From an uncultured Desulfobacteraceae bacterium (GTDB taxonomy: Bacteria > Desulfobacterota > Desulfobacteria > Desulfobacterales > Desulfatirhabdiaceae): a DNA stretch of 34,969 nt. The DNA lies in contig CAIVVZ010000165.1 in the NCBI GenBank assembly GCA_903909505.1, positions 1 through 34,969 on the forward strand, in the 5' to 3' direction. How positions within the stretch are numbered: position 1 is the first letter of the stretch; each line of letters starts with the position of its first letter. The translations under genes were made by a program, and so were the position numbers. The notes beneath the pieces were generated by a model. The model made no database searches and was not told the DNA's origin. It saw only the letters and a program-made list of their open reading frames with translations. Below are positions 8,433-16,951 of this stretch, in pieces.

Positions 8433-9563
8433 ATGTCACATATACGGCGCGAATGGCTCTTCTCGATAGTTATTGCCATTATCTGCATGGGGCTGTGGTT
8501 TCTAGACCTGTCACAAATTCCGCAATCCACAAGAGGACTGCACTGCCGCGGCCGGATTACCGCCGTGGATAACAGCCGGGTGCGCGTGAACCTGATCGTC
8601 AGAACCGAAAACCAGTTTCTCACCGTTCGACTGCTGGACGGGCCATACAAAGGGCAGGAGATATCCATCACCAATATGCTTACCGGCAAAATGGAACTGG
8701 ACGAATTTTACGAGGTGGACGGTGTTGTGCTGGTGGAATATGATGTCGTTGATGGTAAACCCAGCCACGGCCTGGCCAGGGGATATTACCGACTGCACCT
8801 TGAGCTCATTCTGATTTGCTTGTTCGCTGCGCTGCTTCTGGTTACTGCTGGCGTTACAGGACTGAAGGCCATGCTCTCCTTTGTTTTCTCCGCCATCGTG
8901 CTGTGGAAGCTGTTTTTTCCGTTATTGCTCAAAAATTATCCACCGCTATCCACCGGCCTGATTATTGTTGCCGTGCTCATCGCGGTTGTTACTTTCTCGG
9001 TCGGAGGCTTGAACAGGCGCGGACTCGCCACCTTTATGGGCTCCATGTTGGGTGTATTGATGACATGCGGGCTTGCGGTCTGGTTTGTCCATCTCTTTCG
9101 TCTCCATGGCGCGGTGAGGCCCTTTGCCGAGACCCTTCTCTACTCCGGCTACTATTACCTCAATCTGACCGACATGTTTATCGCAAGCATATTCATCGCC
9201 TCCTCCGGTGCGATCATGGATGTGGCCATGGATATTGCAGCGAGCATGGACGAAATCAAGAACAGTCATCCACAGATCGGCCTGATTGAACACATTCAGT
9301 CAGGTCTGCGTGTGGGCCGGGCAGTCATCGGAACCATGACGACCACACTGCTCCTGGCCTATTCAAGCAGCCATATTGCCATGTTTCTGCTCTTCATCGC
9401 CAAGGGTCTCCCCAGTTCCAATATTCTAAATGCACCCTTTGTGGCCGCGGAAGTTCTGAATATTCTGGTGGGCAGTTTCGGGCTTATCACTGTGGCACCA
9501 TTCACCGCGGCAGTTGCCGGGCTGCTCTACAAATACTGTGGACAACAGGGCCGTTGCGTTTGA
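8433..9563 (+). CDS. YibE/F family membrane protein
   Basis: A 376-residue membrane protein. After an N-terminal helix (~9-27) there is a soluble beta-rich segment (~35-115, with GRITAVDNSRVRV and GPYKGQEISITN) resembling the OB-like region of YibE/F proteins, then about seven hydrophobic helices from ~125 on. IASSGAIMDVAMDIAASMDE and ATFMGSMLGVL are typical conserved stretches of the family. The role is not established; no catalytic residues can be named. GGGAG 6 nt upstream supports the ATG. It follows the phosphatase terminator and precedes the Pho-box promoter of the hybrid kinase, so it may be expressed by terminator readthrough. Confidence 0.8.
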   Translation: MSHIRREWLFSIVIAIICMGLWFLDLSQIPQSTRGLHCRGRITAVDNSRVRVNLIVRTENQFLTVRLLDGPYKGQEISITNMLTGKMELDEFYEVDGVVLVEYDVVDGKPSHGLARGYYRLHLELILICLFAALLLVTAGVTGLKAMLSFVFSAIVLWKLFFPLLLKNYPPLSTGLIIVAVLIAVVTFSVGGLNRRGLATFMGSMLGVLMTCGLAVWFVHLFRLHGAVRPFAETLLYSGYYYLNLTDMFIASIFIASSGAIMDVAMDIAASMDEIKNSHPQIGLIEHIQSGLRVGRAVIGTMTTTLLLAYSSSHIAMFLLFIAKGLPSSNILNAPFVAAEVLNILVGSFGLITVAPFTAAVAGLLYKYCGQQGRCV

Positions 9564-9591
9564 ATTTCCGACTACGAAAAGAATGATCAGC

Positions 9592-9644
9592 TCATTAATT
9601 TCTAACCCGCCACTAATTTCTTTCTAACATTATCCCCATAGTAT
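9592..9644 (+). promoter_or_regulatory. Pho box promoter of the hybrid histidine kinase gene
   Basis: Tetrads TCAT 9592, TAAC 9603, TAAT 9614 and TAAC 9625 repeat at exactly 11 bp. TAGTAT (9639-9644) begins 14 nt after the last one and is a good -10. The same order (TCAT, TAAC, TAAT, TAAC) recurs at 11689-11725. The leader to the TTG start is about 110 nt and contains the palindrome GACTCGAGTC (9674-9683), without a recognisable riboswitch. Confidence 0.7.
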
Positions 9645-9763
9645 AGGCCTGACTCAGCAGTTTAACTTATCCTGACTCGAGTCCGGTTTTTATGATCAGA
9701 CCGGTTTCCGGCATTCATGGGAATGACGGATAAAATGATTTTTCATGGTTAAGGAGAGATCGA

Positions 9764-11713
9764 TTGAAAAACACGAACACAGTGAATCGTCAGCCGTTGC
9801 TTAACACGACGTGTTACAACCGGTTTCGATACCGATGGTGGATCGGAATACTGGCGGCGCTGGTGGTTATCGGGCTTTATTTCAATCATCAAATAATGAA
9901 ACCCGATAACAATGGTCATAAAAGCACGATCGCGTCATACAGCGATACCGCGATGGATCAGACGCTGATCAACTGGTTGATTGTAAGCTGTGGGATCATT
10001 CTAATTGCCGGAACCACTGCGCTTGGATTCTTCTTTAAAATGCGAAACCTGAAAATTGAATCAGTCGCGTATAAGCAGAATCTGGAAGCAGAAATTCTGG
10101 CCCGGCGCAGGGCCGAAGAAAAATACCGCAGTATTTTTCAAAACACGGGTGCTGCAACCATTCTGATCGAAGCCGACATGACCTTTTCCATGGTTAATGA
10201 AAACGCTTCGCAATTACTGGGATACTCCCGGGAAGCAATTGAAGGCAAAATGAAGACCAGTGACTTCTTCAAAGGCGAAAGTTTTAAAATGGTTCGTGAA
10301 TACCACCTGGCCAGACGAAGGGGGGATAAAAATGTGCCTGCCGAATATGAATCACAACTGATCGATAAAAACGGTAATATCAAAGATATCTTCTTGCGTG
10401 TGGGAATAATTCCAGAAACCCAGATCAGCATCGCATCACTTATCGATATCACCGAAAAAAAGCGGATGGAATCGCAGTTGCGGCAATCCCAGAAAATGCA
10501 GGCCATCGGCACGCTGGCCGGCGGCATTGCACACGACTTCAACAATATTCTGCTCGGTATTAACGGGTATGCGGAGCTGGCAATTCAGGATGTCGAAGAT
10601 TCAGTAAAAACCACGGAACGTCTGAATCGCATTCTTTCCGCCGGTGCCCGGGCAAAGGAATTGACACGACAGATATTGACGTTCAGCCGTCAAACCGAGC
10701 AGAAACTGGAAACCGTTCAGTTGAATACGATTCTGGAAGAAACGCTGAAACTGATTCGGGCGACCACCCCGGCAACCATTCTAATCGATAAAAAAACATC
10801 TGCAACCACCGAGTCGATTCTGGCCGATCCGGCACAGATTCATCAAATCATCATGAATCTGTGTACCAACGCGGTTCATGCCATGGGCGGAGAAGTCGGT
10901 GTTTTGACGGCGAAACTGGAACCCGTTGAACTGGATTCCAACACGTCCAGGCAAATCGCCGGACTTTCCCCCGGACAATATGCCCGGCTGACAATCGGCG
11001 ATACCGGCCATGGTATGACCCGGACAGTCAGGGAACGGATATTCGATCCCTTTTTCACAACCAAAAAAAATGGCGAGGGTACGGGGATGGGATTGTCGGT
11101 AGTTCACGGTATTGTCACTCGCCTTCAGGGCGCGATCACGGTGAAAAGCGAACTGGGAAACGGATCGACATTTCAGGTATTTTTTCCGGTAGAGGAAAAA
11201 CGACCCATCATGCCTGCTCTCCCGAAAGCAGTCGTGGCGACCGGATCCGAAAGCATTCTGCTGATTGACGATGAGGAAACGATTGTCGATGTCGCCAGTC
11301 AGATGCTTCGGAGCCTCGGATACGGGGTGGTTACGGAAACGGTCAGCCGCCATGCGCTGTGGACGTATCTGAAAGATCCGTTTGCCTTTGATCTGGTCAT
11401 TTCGGATCAGACGATGCCGGGAATGACGGGCACCGAGATGTTTGAAAAAATCCATTCAGTTCGCCCGGAGCTCCCCTTTATCCTGTGCACGGGTTTCAGT
11501 GAAACCGTCACCCGGGAATCGGTTCTGGCAATGGGTATTCGGGAACTGATCATGAAACCCTATCCAAAAGACGAACTGGCTGCGGTGGTCAGAAGCGTCC
11601 TTGATCTCCCATGTGTAAAGACCGAGCACGGTAATCAGGGGATGATGCCCGTGTGCATCCCGGAACCAGCCCTTCAGGCGCGTCGCGTTCATCATTATTT
11701 AACCGGATGCTAA
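9764..11713 (+). CDS. Membrane PAS hybrid sensor histidine kinase
   Basis: A 649-residue hybrid kinase. Two membrane helices (~25-42 and ~70-92) enclose a short periplasmic loop. A PAS domain follows (~120-235), then the phosphoacceptor H-box IGTLAGGIAHDFNNIL with H257, the ATPase domain (NLCTNAVHAM, GDTGHGM, FDPFFTTK, GTGMGLSVVHG), and a C-terminal receiver (~500-620) with acidic DDEE and the acceptor Asp in LVISDQTMPG. The start is TTG with AAGGAGA 6 nt upstream; no in-frame ATG fits better. The tiny periplasmic loop argues against direct ligand sensing outside. It has its own Pho-type promoter. It is not a PhoR orthologue by architecture, so pairing with the PhoB-type regulator at 16952 is unproven. 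Confidence 0.92.
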   Translation: MKNTNTVNRQPLLNTTCYNRFRYRWWIGILAALVVIGLYFNHQIMKPDNNGHKSTIASYSDTAMDQTLINWLIVSCGIILIAGTTALGFFFKMRNLKIESVAYKQNLEAEILARRRAEEKYRSIFQNTGAATILIEADMTFSMVNENASQLLGYSREAIEGKMKTSDFFKGESFKMVREYHLARRRGDKNVPAEYESQLIDKNGNIKDIFLRVGIIPETQISIASLIDITEKKRMESQLRQSQKMQAIGTLAGGIAHDFNNILLGINGYAELAIQDVEDSVKTTERLNRILSAGARAKELTRQILTFSRQTEQKLETVQLNTILEETLKLIRATTPATILIDKKTSATTESILADPAQIHQIIMNLCTNAVHAMGGEVGVLTAKLEPVELDSNTSRQIAGLSPGQYARLTIGDTGHGMTRTVRERIFDPFFTTKKNGEGTGMGLSVVHGIVTRLQGAITVKSELGNGSTFQVFFPVEEKRPIMPALPKAVVATGSESILLIDDEETIVDVASQMLRSLGYGVVTETVSRHALWTYLKDPFAFDLVISDQTMPGMTGTEMFEKIHSVRPELPFILCTGFSETVTRESVLAMGIRELIMKPYPKDELAAVVRSVLDLPCVKTEHGNQGMMPVCIPEPALQARRVHHYLTGC

Positions 11714-11741
11714 TAGTATTTTAACAATTCAATGCCATTAT
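11689..11741 (+). promoter_or_regulatory. Pho box promoter of the amphi-Trp/PhoU-fusion operon
   Basis: Tetrads TCAT 11689, TAAC 11700, TAAT 11711 and TAAC 11722 at exact 11-bp steps, then CATTAT (11736-11741; four of six matches to TATAAT) 14 nt after the last tetrad start. Part of the array lies inside the end of the histidine kinase gene, whose stop codon (11711-11713) is in the third tetrad. It is 26 nt upstream of the amphi-Trp ATG. Confidence 0.7.
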
Positions 11742-11766
11742 TGATTTTTGATAAAGGAGAGCCGAT

Positions 11767-12042
11767 ATGTCCGAACTCGAACGGTTTGAGCATGAATCCA
11801 TTCAGGATAAGCAGAGCATTCAGCAGTTTTTAACCGAATTGATCAATGGGATCGAAAAAGGCCGGATCATTCTATCCGCTGAAAAGGATCAGGCCGTGCT
11901 GTCACCGGCGGAACTGATACGCTTTTCAATCAAGACCAAGCAAAAAACCGGAAAATCCAAACTATCCATCAAGCTGACATGGAAGGATTCGGCCATTGAT
12001 ACCTATCGAAAGAAAGGCAATGAAATCCATATATCCACCTGA
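11767..12042 (+). CDS. Amphi-Trp domain protein (second copy)
   Basis: A 91-residue protein with the same pattern as the gene at 4469-4813: a helical start (KQSIQQFLTELINGIEKG), a strand IILSAEKDQAVLSP, alternating strands, and one tryptophan in LSIKLTWKDS. AAAGGAGA 7 nt upstream gives a strong start. It is the first gene after a Pho box promoter, and its end overlaps the start of the PhoU/phosphotransferase gene by 23 nt, so the two are translationally coupled. Amphi-Trp proteins are known by association with HprK-related kinase B and ATP-grasp proteins (GAK system); the HprK-related kinase lies three genes downstream here. Function unknown. Confidence 0.7.
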   Translation: MSELERFEHESIQDKQSIQQFLTELINGIEKGRIILSAEKDQAVLSPAELIRFSIKTKQKTGKSKLSIKLTWKDSAIDTYRKKGNEIHIST

Positions 12043-13687
12043 TATTGTTTCAAAATTCGATGAAATCCGGGAAAATTTCACGTTCCTGACCCTGGAAGTG
12101 TCGGGTCAGGTTCAGGCCACATTCGATCTGTTGAATGAACCCGGTGAGCGAATCTTCAGCCATATATGCTCACGGGACGACTATATCGATAATCTGAAAA
12201 GCACGATCGAGAATGCCTGCTTTTCCCGTATTCACGGCAAAGACTCGTTGGCAACAAAAGAAATCAACACCATTCGGTCCATTCACATCATCTGTGTCAA
12301 TCTGGAACGGATCGCGGATTTCTGTGTCAATGTTGCCAGGCAGCTCGAATATCTGTCCAGTTCAACATTTATTCACCGGTTTGATTATCGATCCATGATT
12401 CAGGAAATTCAGCGCAATATTTCCCGGATCATACCTGCCTTTGATGAACGAAGTCTTTCCGCCGCACTGGAAATCTGCCGGTCGGAATTCATTCTGGATA
12501 CGCTGTATAAAACGGAATTTGACCGAATCATGAATGATCTGGATAGCGGTAAATCCAGTCGGGATCTGGTCACCACGCTGTTTGTTTTTCGATATCTGGA
12601 ACGAATAGGCGATTCGCTGCTGAATATCGGAGAGGCCCTGTTGTTTGTGGTTCTGGGTGAAAAAATCAAAATCCATCAGTTTGAAGCGCTTCAACAAACC
12701 CTGTCCGCTTCCGGTTATGACGGCACGCTCTCTGAAATTGACTTTAAATCCATCTGGGGATCCCGATCCGGGTGTAGAATCAGTCTGGTGGCGCAAAAAA
12801 ATCAAAGCCCGGACAAATCCCAGGGAATCTTCAAAGAAGGCAACCCTGAAAAAATTAAAAAGGAAAAAGCCAGTCTGGAGCAGTGGGAAACCGTTTATCC
12901 CGGACTGACGCCCCGAATTTTCGGTTATCATGAGGGGCGTAACACGGCTTCGCTTCTGGTGGAATTTCTATCCGGTTGCACGCTGGATGAAGTGGTTCTG
13001 GCCGCATCCGAAGACATCATTCAGAATGCCATGTTTCTGATGGAAGATGTCATGATTGATATCTGGGAGCATACACTGACGCGGAATCCTGTTCCCGTCA
13101 CCTATATTCAGCAGTTGATGTCCCGCATGCAGGACAGTCAGCGGCTGCACCCCGAACTGCAGCGATGCGGAAAACGCATCGGGACGGTTGAAATTCCGTC
13201 CACCCAGGAGCTGATTCGAAAATGTGCCGAGGTTGAAACGCGTATTCAGGCGCCGTTTACCGTGCTGTGTCATGGCGATTTCAACGTCAACAACCTGGTC
13301 TATGATCATATATCCCAACGGATCCGCTACATCGACGTGTATCGCTCCCATCATGATGATTATGTGATGGATGCCGCCGTGTTTCTGGTTTCCAACTTTC
13401 GATTGCCCGTGTTTGATTCGGTTCTGCGGGATCGGCTGAATGCCGTCATTTATGCGTTTCTGAACCGGGTCAAACAGTTTGCATCCGATCATGGCGATAT
13501 GACCTTTCATGCCCGAATGGGCCTGGCGCTCAGCCGGAATTTCTATACATCCATCCGGTTTGAGCATCATCATGATTTTGCCGGCGAAATGGCCCTGCGA
13601 TCGTATTATCTGATGGAAAAAATCATTCATCATCCGCATGCTGATTGGAACACCTTTTCGTTTTCAGAAGACATTTTATTCTACTGA
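12020..13687 (+). CDS. PhoU-like domain fused to aminoglycoside phosphotransferase-like kinase
   Basis: A 555-residue two-part protein. Residues ~1-220 form repeated long helices typical of PhoU (for example SIHIICVNLERIADFCVNVA and FVFRYLERIGDSLLNIGEAL, the two ERIxD helices that bind metal in PhoU). Residues ~245-540 resemble an APH/choline-kinase fold: HGDFNVNNLVYD (~417-428) with catalytic Asp and Asn, then RYIDVYRS with the metal-binding Asp, and an N-lobe stretch FKEGNPEKIKKEK that may supply the ATP-binding Lys and Glu. ATG 12020 (GAAAGG just upstream) is chosen over ATG 11996. The small-molecule or protein substrate is unknown. PhoU normally restrains Pho signalling through PstSCAB/PhoR; this fusion suggests that the kinase is controlled by, or acts on, phosphate status. 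Confidence 0.8.
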   Translation: MKSIYPPDIVSKFDEIRENFTFLTLEVSGQVQATFDLLNEPGERIFSHICSRDDYIDNLKSTIENACFSRIHGKDSLATKEINTIRSIHIICVNLERIADFCVNVARQLEYLSSSTFIHRFDYRSMIQEIQRNISRIIPAFDERSLSAALEICRSEFILDTLYKTEFDRIMNDLDSGKSSRDLVTTLFVFRYLERIGDSLLNIGEALLFVVLGEKIKIHQFEALQQTLSASGYDGTLSEIDFKSIWGSRSGCRISLVAQKNQSPDKSQGIFKEGNPEKIKKEKASLEQWETVYPGLTPRIFGYHEGRNTASLLVEFLSGCTLDEVVLAASEDIIQNAMFLMEDVMIDIWEHTLTRNPVPVTYIQQLMSRMQDSQRLHPELQRCGKRIGTVEIPSTQELIRKCAEVETRIQAPFTVLCHGDFNVNNLVYDHISQRIRYIDVYRSHHDDYVMDAAVFLVSNFRLPVFDSVLRDRLNAVIYAFLNRVKQFASDHGDMTFHARMGLALSRNFYTSIRFEHHHDFAGEMALRSYYLMEKIIHHPHADWNTFSFSEDILFY

Positions 13688-13701
13688 TATCAAGGAAAGT
13701 C

Positions 13702-13818
13702 ATGCCACGTATCGCTGTTATTGGTAATTATGGCGGATTCAAGGGAATGAAAATCGCCCGAAACCTGGATGGCGCCACGAGCTATGTCGACTATGTATTG
13801 AAAAGGACAGCATCATGA
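13702..13818 (+). CDS. 38-residue ORF, possible ATP-grasp remnant
   Basis: A short ORF with ATG 13702, AAGGAAAG a few nt upstream, and a stop overlapping the HprK-related kinase start (ATGA at 13815-13818). The peptide begins MPRIAVIGNYGGFKGMKIA and ends YVLKRTAS. The glycine-rich start resembles the first strand and loop of the ATP-grasp proteins that accompany HprK-related kinase B and amphi-Trp proteins, so it may be the N-terminal stub of a gene lost by internal deletion. It could also be a real small protein or simply a coupling leader for the kinase. Position, ribosome site and overlap support translation; the homology is a guess. Confidence 0.4.
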   Translation: MPRIAVIGNYGGFKGMKIARNLDGATSYVDYVLKRTAS

Positions 13819-14909
13819 TTTTCAGTGAAACGGAAAGGGGACTTCTGGTCAGACGGATTCGGGCCGAATATCCGGCGACAAAGGATATCCACCTACAGTT
13901 TGGAAACTGCCGCCTTTGGGTTCAATCCAATTCCAGTCTGGTCATTTCTGAACTCGAGCAGTATTTCAGTGCGTTTGTCCGCCAACCGGCAGATGCGGAT
14001 CGAATCGTGTCCGTCCACCAGGCGGATAATGCCTGTGTGGATCTTCCGTTTGCTGTCCGGCAGCCGGACCCTGGAAAAACGAAAATCAAGGAAGAGTATG
14101 CGGATATCCCAAACGGCCGGATCGTAAGAAAGCGGATGACCGGCATGGTGTTTGTTTTTGGCGGCAATGATCATGTGGTCATCGGGCCATGTCTGGAAAA
14201 TCTGAACCAGGTGGTTAATTTCATCAACAACCGGTATATCGAATGGCAAATCAGTCGGGGCGGAATCTTGGGACATGCCGCCGGAGTCCGGCTGTATAAC
14301 AAGGGGCTGGCCCTGGCCGGATTTTCCGGAATGGGAAAATCCACGCTGGCCCTGCATCTGGTCAGCCAGGGGGCGGATTTTGTCAGCAATGACCGGTTGA
14401 TTCTGGAAAAGACGGAATCCGGTATCTGGATGCACGGCGTGGGCAAGCTTCCCCGCGTCAATCCGGGCACGATACTGAACAATCCAAGTCTTCAGGGATT
14501 GCTGCCCCTGCAGGATTACGAGCGGTTGGCATCTCTTTCCAAAGATGATCTCTGGAATCTGGAACATAAATATGATGTTCCAATCGATCGGTTTTTTGGT
14601 GCCAACCGGTTTAGATTAAGAACACCACTGGATGCGCTGATCATTTTAAACTGGAAGCATAATGATCAGCCTGCTCAAATGCGCCCTGTGAATATCGAAG
14701 CCCGCAGGGACCTTTTGCCTGCGTTTATCAAATCCACCGGCCTATTCTTTTTGCCGGAGCATTCGGACCAGACGCCCGATCAATCCGAATCCACCTATAT
14801 CCGTTTTTTGAAATTGAGCCAGGTTTTTGAAATCAGCGGCGGCGTGGATTTTAAGGCCGCGGCCAAAGCCTGTGTGCAATGGGCGCAGATCCGAATGGCG
14901 TCGTGCTGA
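13815..14909 (+). CDS. HprK-related kinase B
   Basis: A 364-residue protein with a Walker A motif GFSGMGKST (residues 169-177) preceded by GHAAGVRLYNKGLAL and followed by FVSNDRLIL, the arrangement of the HprK/P Ser-kinase C-terminal domain. The N-terminal ~150 residues are a separate beta-rich domain and the C-terminal third is not HPr-kinase-like. These features fit the HprK-related kinase B family known from the GAK gene set. No HPr gene is nearby, so the substrate is unlikely to be inferred from HprK. AAGGA 8 nt upstream supports the start, and the ATGA overlap couples it to the 38-residue ORF. It is in the Pho-box-driven run with the amphi-Trp and PhoU-fusion genes. Confidence 0.75.
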   Translation: MIFSETERGLLVRRIRAEYPATKDIHLQFGNCRLWVQSNSSLVISELEQYFSAFVRQPADADRIVSVHQADNACVDLPFAVRQPDPGKTKIKEEYADIPNGRIVRKRMTGMVFVFGGNDHVVIGPCLENLNQVVNFINNRYIEWQISRGGILGHAAGVRLYNKGLALAGFSGMGKSTLALHLVSQGADFVSNDRLILEKTESGIWMHGVGKLPRVNPGTILNNPSLQGLLPLQDYERLASLSKDDLWNLEHKYDVPIDRFFGANRFRLRTPLDALIILNWKHNDQPAQMRPVNIEARRDLLPAFIKSTGLFFLPEHSDQTPDQSESTYIRFLKLSQVFEISGGVDFKAAAKACVQWAQIRMASC

Positions 14910-14966
14910 TTCATATTTTCACAACCATTTCATCCCGATAAAACAAAAACGACCCCTTCAAATGCC

Positions 14967-16907
14967 ATGATTCAGATAATACATGACGATTTTAACTCCG
15001 CTGATAAAGGTGCGACACCAAATATGAGCCAATTACTGAACGAAACCTGGCTTTCGCGAATTTTCAACAATATTGACTATGCGTTTCAGCCCATCGTCAA
15101 TATTCATTCCGGCATTTGTTACGGGTATGAAGCGCTGCTGCGGAATCATGAAGCGGCTGGTTTTTCATCCATTGCCGAATTTTTTGATGCGGCCTATAAC
15201 GACCAGGTTCTGTACGCGGTCGATCTGTATCTTCGTGAAAAAGCCATTACCAAATTTACGCAACTGGAATGGAAGAATCAAGTCAAACTGTTTTTCAATC
15301 TTGATAATCGGGTACTGAACTCCGCGGATTACAAACCCGGAAATACGCTGAATCAGCTCAAATTCTCCAACGTGTCTCAGGATGCATTCTGTTTTGAAAT
15401 TTCAGAACGGCACGAGCTGAACCATAATCAGGAAGTAGCGGATGTTCTGAATAATTACCGATCCCAGGGATTTAAAATTGCGGTTGACGACTGCGGCGCC
15501 GGGTTTGCCGGTTTGAAACTGCTGTATCACGTCCGTCCGGATTTTATCAAAATCGATCGCTTTTTCATTCAGGATATTACCGACGATTTGAACAAGCGGA
15601 TCTTTGTCTCAAGCCTGGTCAATCTGGCCCATATCCTGGGCAGCATCGTCATTGCCGAAGGCGTTGAAACAGAGAAGGAATATCACAGTTGTCGAAATAT
15701 CGGGTGCGACCTGATTCAGGGCTATCTGGTCCAGCGGCCCACGGTCGATATCGGCCAGCTTCAAATCCGTTACGATCATATCAAGGCACTGAGCGAAGAG
15801 GAACAGCGAAAAGATAAATCCGGCGACAAGAAACTCATCGATATGCAGATGGAATACATCGAGCCGGTGTCAAACTGCGCCAATGTATTCGATGTATTTG
15901 AAAAATTCAAAGCCCGGCAACACCACACGTTTTTCCCGGTTGTTAACAATAATCACGAGCCGCTGGGCATTATCAGCGACAAAAGCTTCAAGGATTATAC
16001 TTTTTCACGCTTTGGCAGCCAACTGCTTCAGAATCCGTCAATCGGAAAAAATCTGAACCGGTTCATCACCAAATTTCCAATAACCGATATCCACACGCCC
16101 GTTGAAAAGATTCTCGAAATCTATACCCAGAATGAGCATATCGAAGGCATCATCATTGTGGACAACCTGAAATACAAAGGATTTCTGGATGCGCGGTCCC
16201 TGCTGAAGGTGCTGAACGAAAAAAATCTGGCCATTGCCCGGGATCAGAATCCCCTGACCAAACTGCCCGGCAATACGCTGATTCACAAATATGTTTCGGA
16301 AGCCATGCTGGAAACCGACACCTCATATTATTTCGTTTATTTCGACTTCGACAATTTTAAACCCTATAACGATACGTACGGATTCCGCCAGGGAGATCGG
16401 GTTATTCTGCTTTTTTCGGAAATACTCAAAAGCAGGGCTCAAAATCTTTATGGATTTGCGGGTCACGTTGGTGGTGATGATTTTTTTATGGGGGTTAAAG
16501 ATATGGAACTGAAGAAAGTGTATGCAAAGGTTCAGAAACTGGTCAAACGGTTTCAGAACGATGTGACCAGTTTCTATGATTCGGAAGCCATCGAAAAAGG
16601 GTGCATTCTGGCCAAGGATCGCGAGGGCAGAAAAGTCTGTTTCCCGCTGCTGACGGTCAGCGCGGTCATACTGGAACTTCCGGCTCCCCGGTCATTTGTT
16701 TACTCTGTCGAGGAAATCGGGAAAAAAATGGCAAAGAAGAAAAAATCCGCAAAAAACAGCGCGGATAAAATTTGTGTCGTCCGGGTGACCGACACAAATG
16801 AACTGATCATGATTTCAAATGAATCGTTGAATGGTGAATCATCCTCTGCGCCAGTCCCAACCGATTGGCTATCCGATCCCTCGGAACAAATATCGGCGAT
16901 GAGCTGA
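14967..16907 (+). CDS. EAL-CBS-GGDEF c-di-GMP turnover protein
   Basis: A 646-residue cytoplasmic protein. Residues ~30-275 are an EAL phosphodiesterase domain with YEALLR, the acidic pair in VDDCGAGFAG, FIKIDRFF and IAEGVET, so the catalytic set for cleaving cyclic di-GMP looks complete. Residues ~290-420 form a CBS-pair-like region (HTFFPVVNNNHEPLGIISDK and EGIIIVDNLKYKGFLDARS). Residues ~430-590 are a GGDEF domain whose signature reads GGDDF, a replacement that often means weak or no cyclase activity. The start is uncertain: ATG 14967 lacks a clear ribosome site, and ATG 15024 is an alternative. It sits 57 nt after the HprK-related kinase and 44 nt before the PhoB-type gene, so c-di-GMP level may be tied to phosphate supply. 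Confidence 0.88.
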   Translation: MIQIIHDDFNSADKGATPNMSQLLNETWLSRIFNNIDYAFQPIVNIHSGICYGYEALLRNHEAAGFSSIAEFFDAAYNDQVLYAVDLYLREKAITKFTQLEWKNQVKLFFNLDNRVLNSADYKPGNTLNQLKFSNVSQDAFCFEISERHELNHNQEVADVLNNYRSQGFKIAVDDCGAGFAGLKLLYHVRPDFIKIDRFFIQDITDDLNKRIFVSSLVNLAHILGSIVIAEGVETEKEYHSCRNIGCDLIQGYLVQRPTVDIGQLQIRYDHIKALSEEEQRKDKSGDKKLIDMQMEYIEPVSNCANVFDVFEKFKARQHHTFFPVVNNNHEPLGIISDKSFKDYTFSRFGSQLLQNPSIGKNLNRFITKFPITDIHTPVEKILEIYTQNEHIEGIIIVDNLKYKGFLDARSLLKVLNEKNLAIARDQNPLTKLPGNTLIHKYVSEAMLETDTSYYFVYFDFDNFKPYNDTYGFRQGDRVILLFSEILKSRAQNLYGFAGHVGGDDFFMGVKDMELKKVYAKVQKLVKRFQNDVTSFYDSEAIEKGCILAKDREGRKVCFPLLTVSAVILELPAPRSFVYSVEEIGKKMAKKKKSAKNSADKICVVRVTDTNELIMISNESLNGESSSAPVPTDWLSDPSEQISAMS

Positions 16908-16951
16908 AATGCATAATCGACATGAGATAAGCGTGAAACCGGGAGGTTGTC

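Noticed and set aside
14911-14960. Possible Pho box before the EAL-CBS-GGDEF gene
   Set aside because: TCAC 14919, TCAT 14930 and AAAC 14941 are 11 bp apart, but no TAAC occurs and no -10-like hexamer is at the 14-nt offset.
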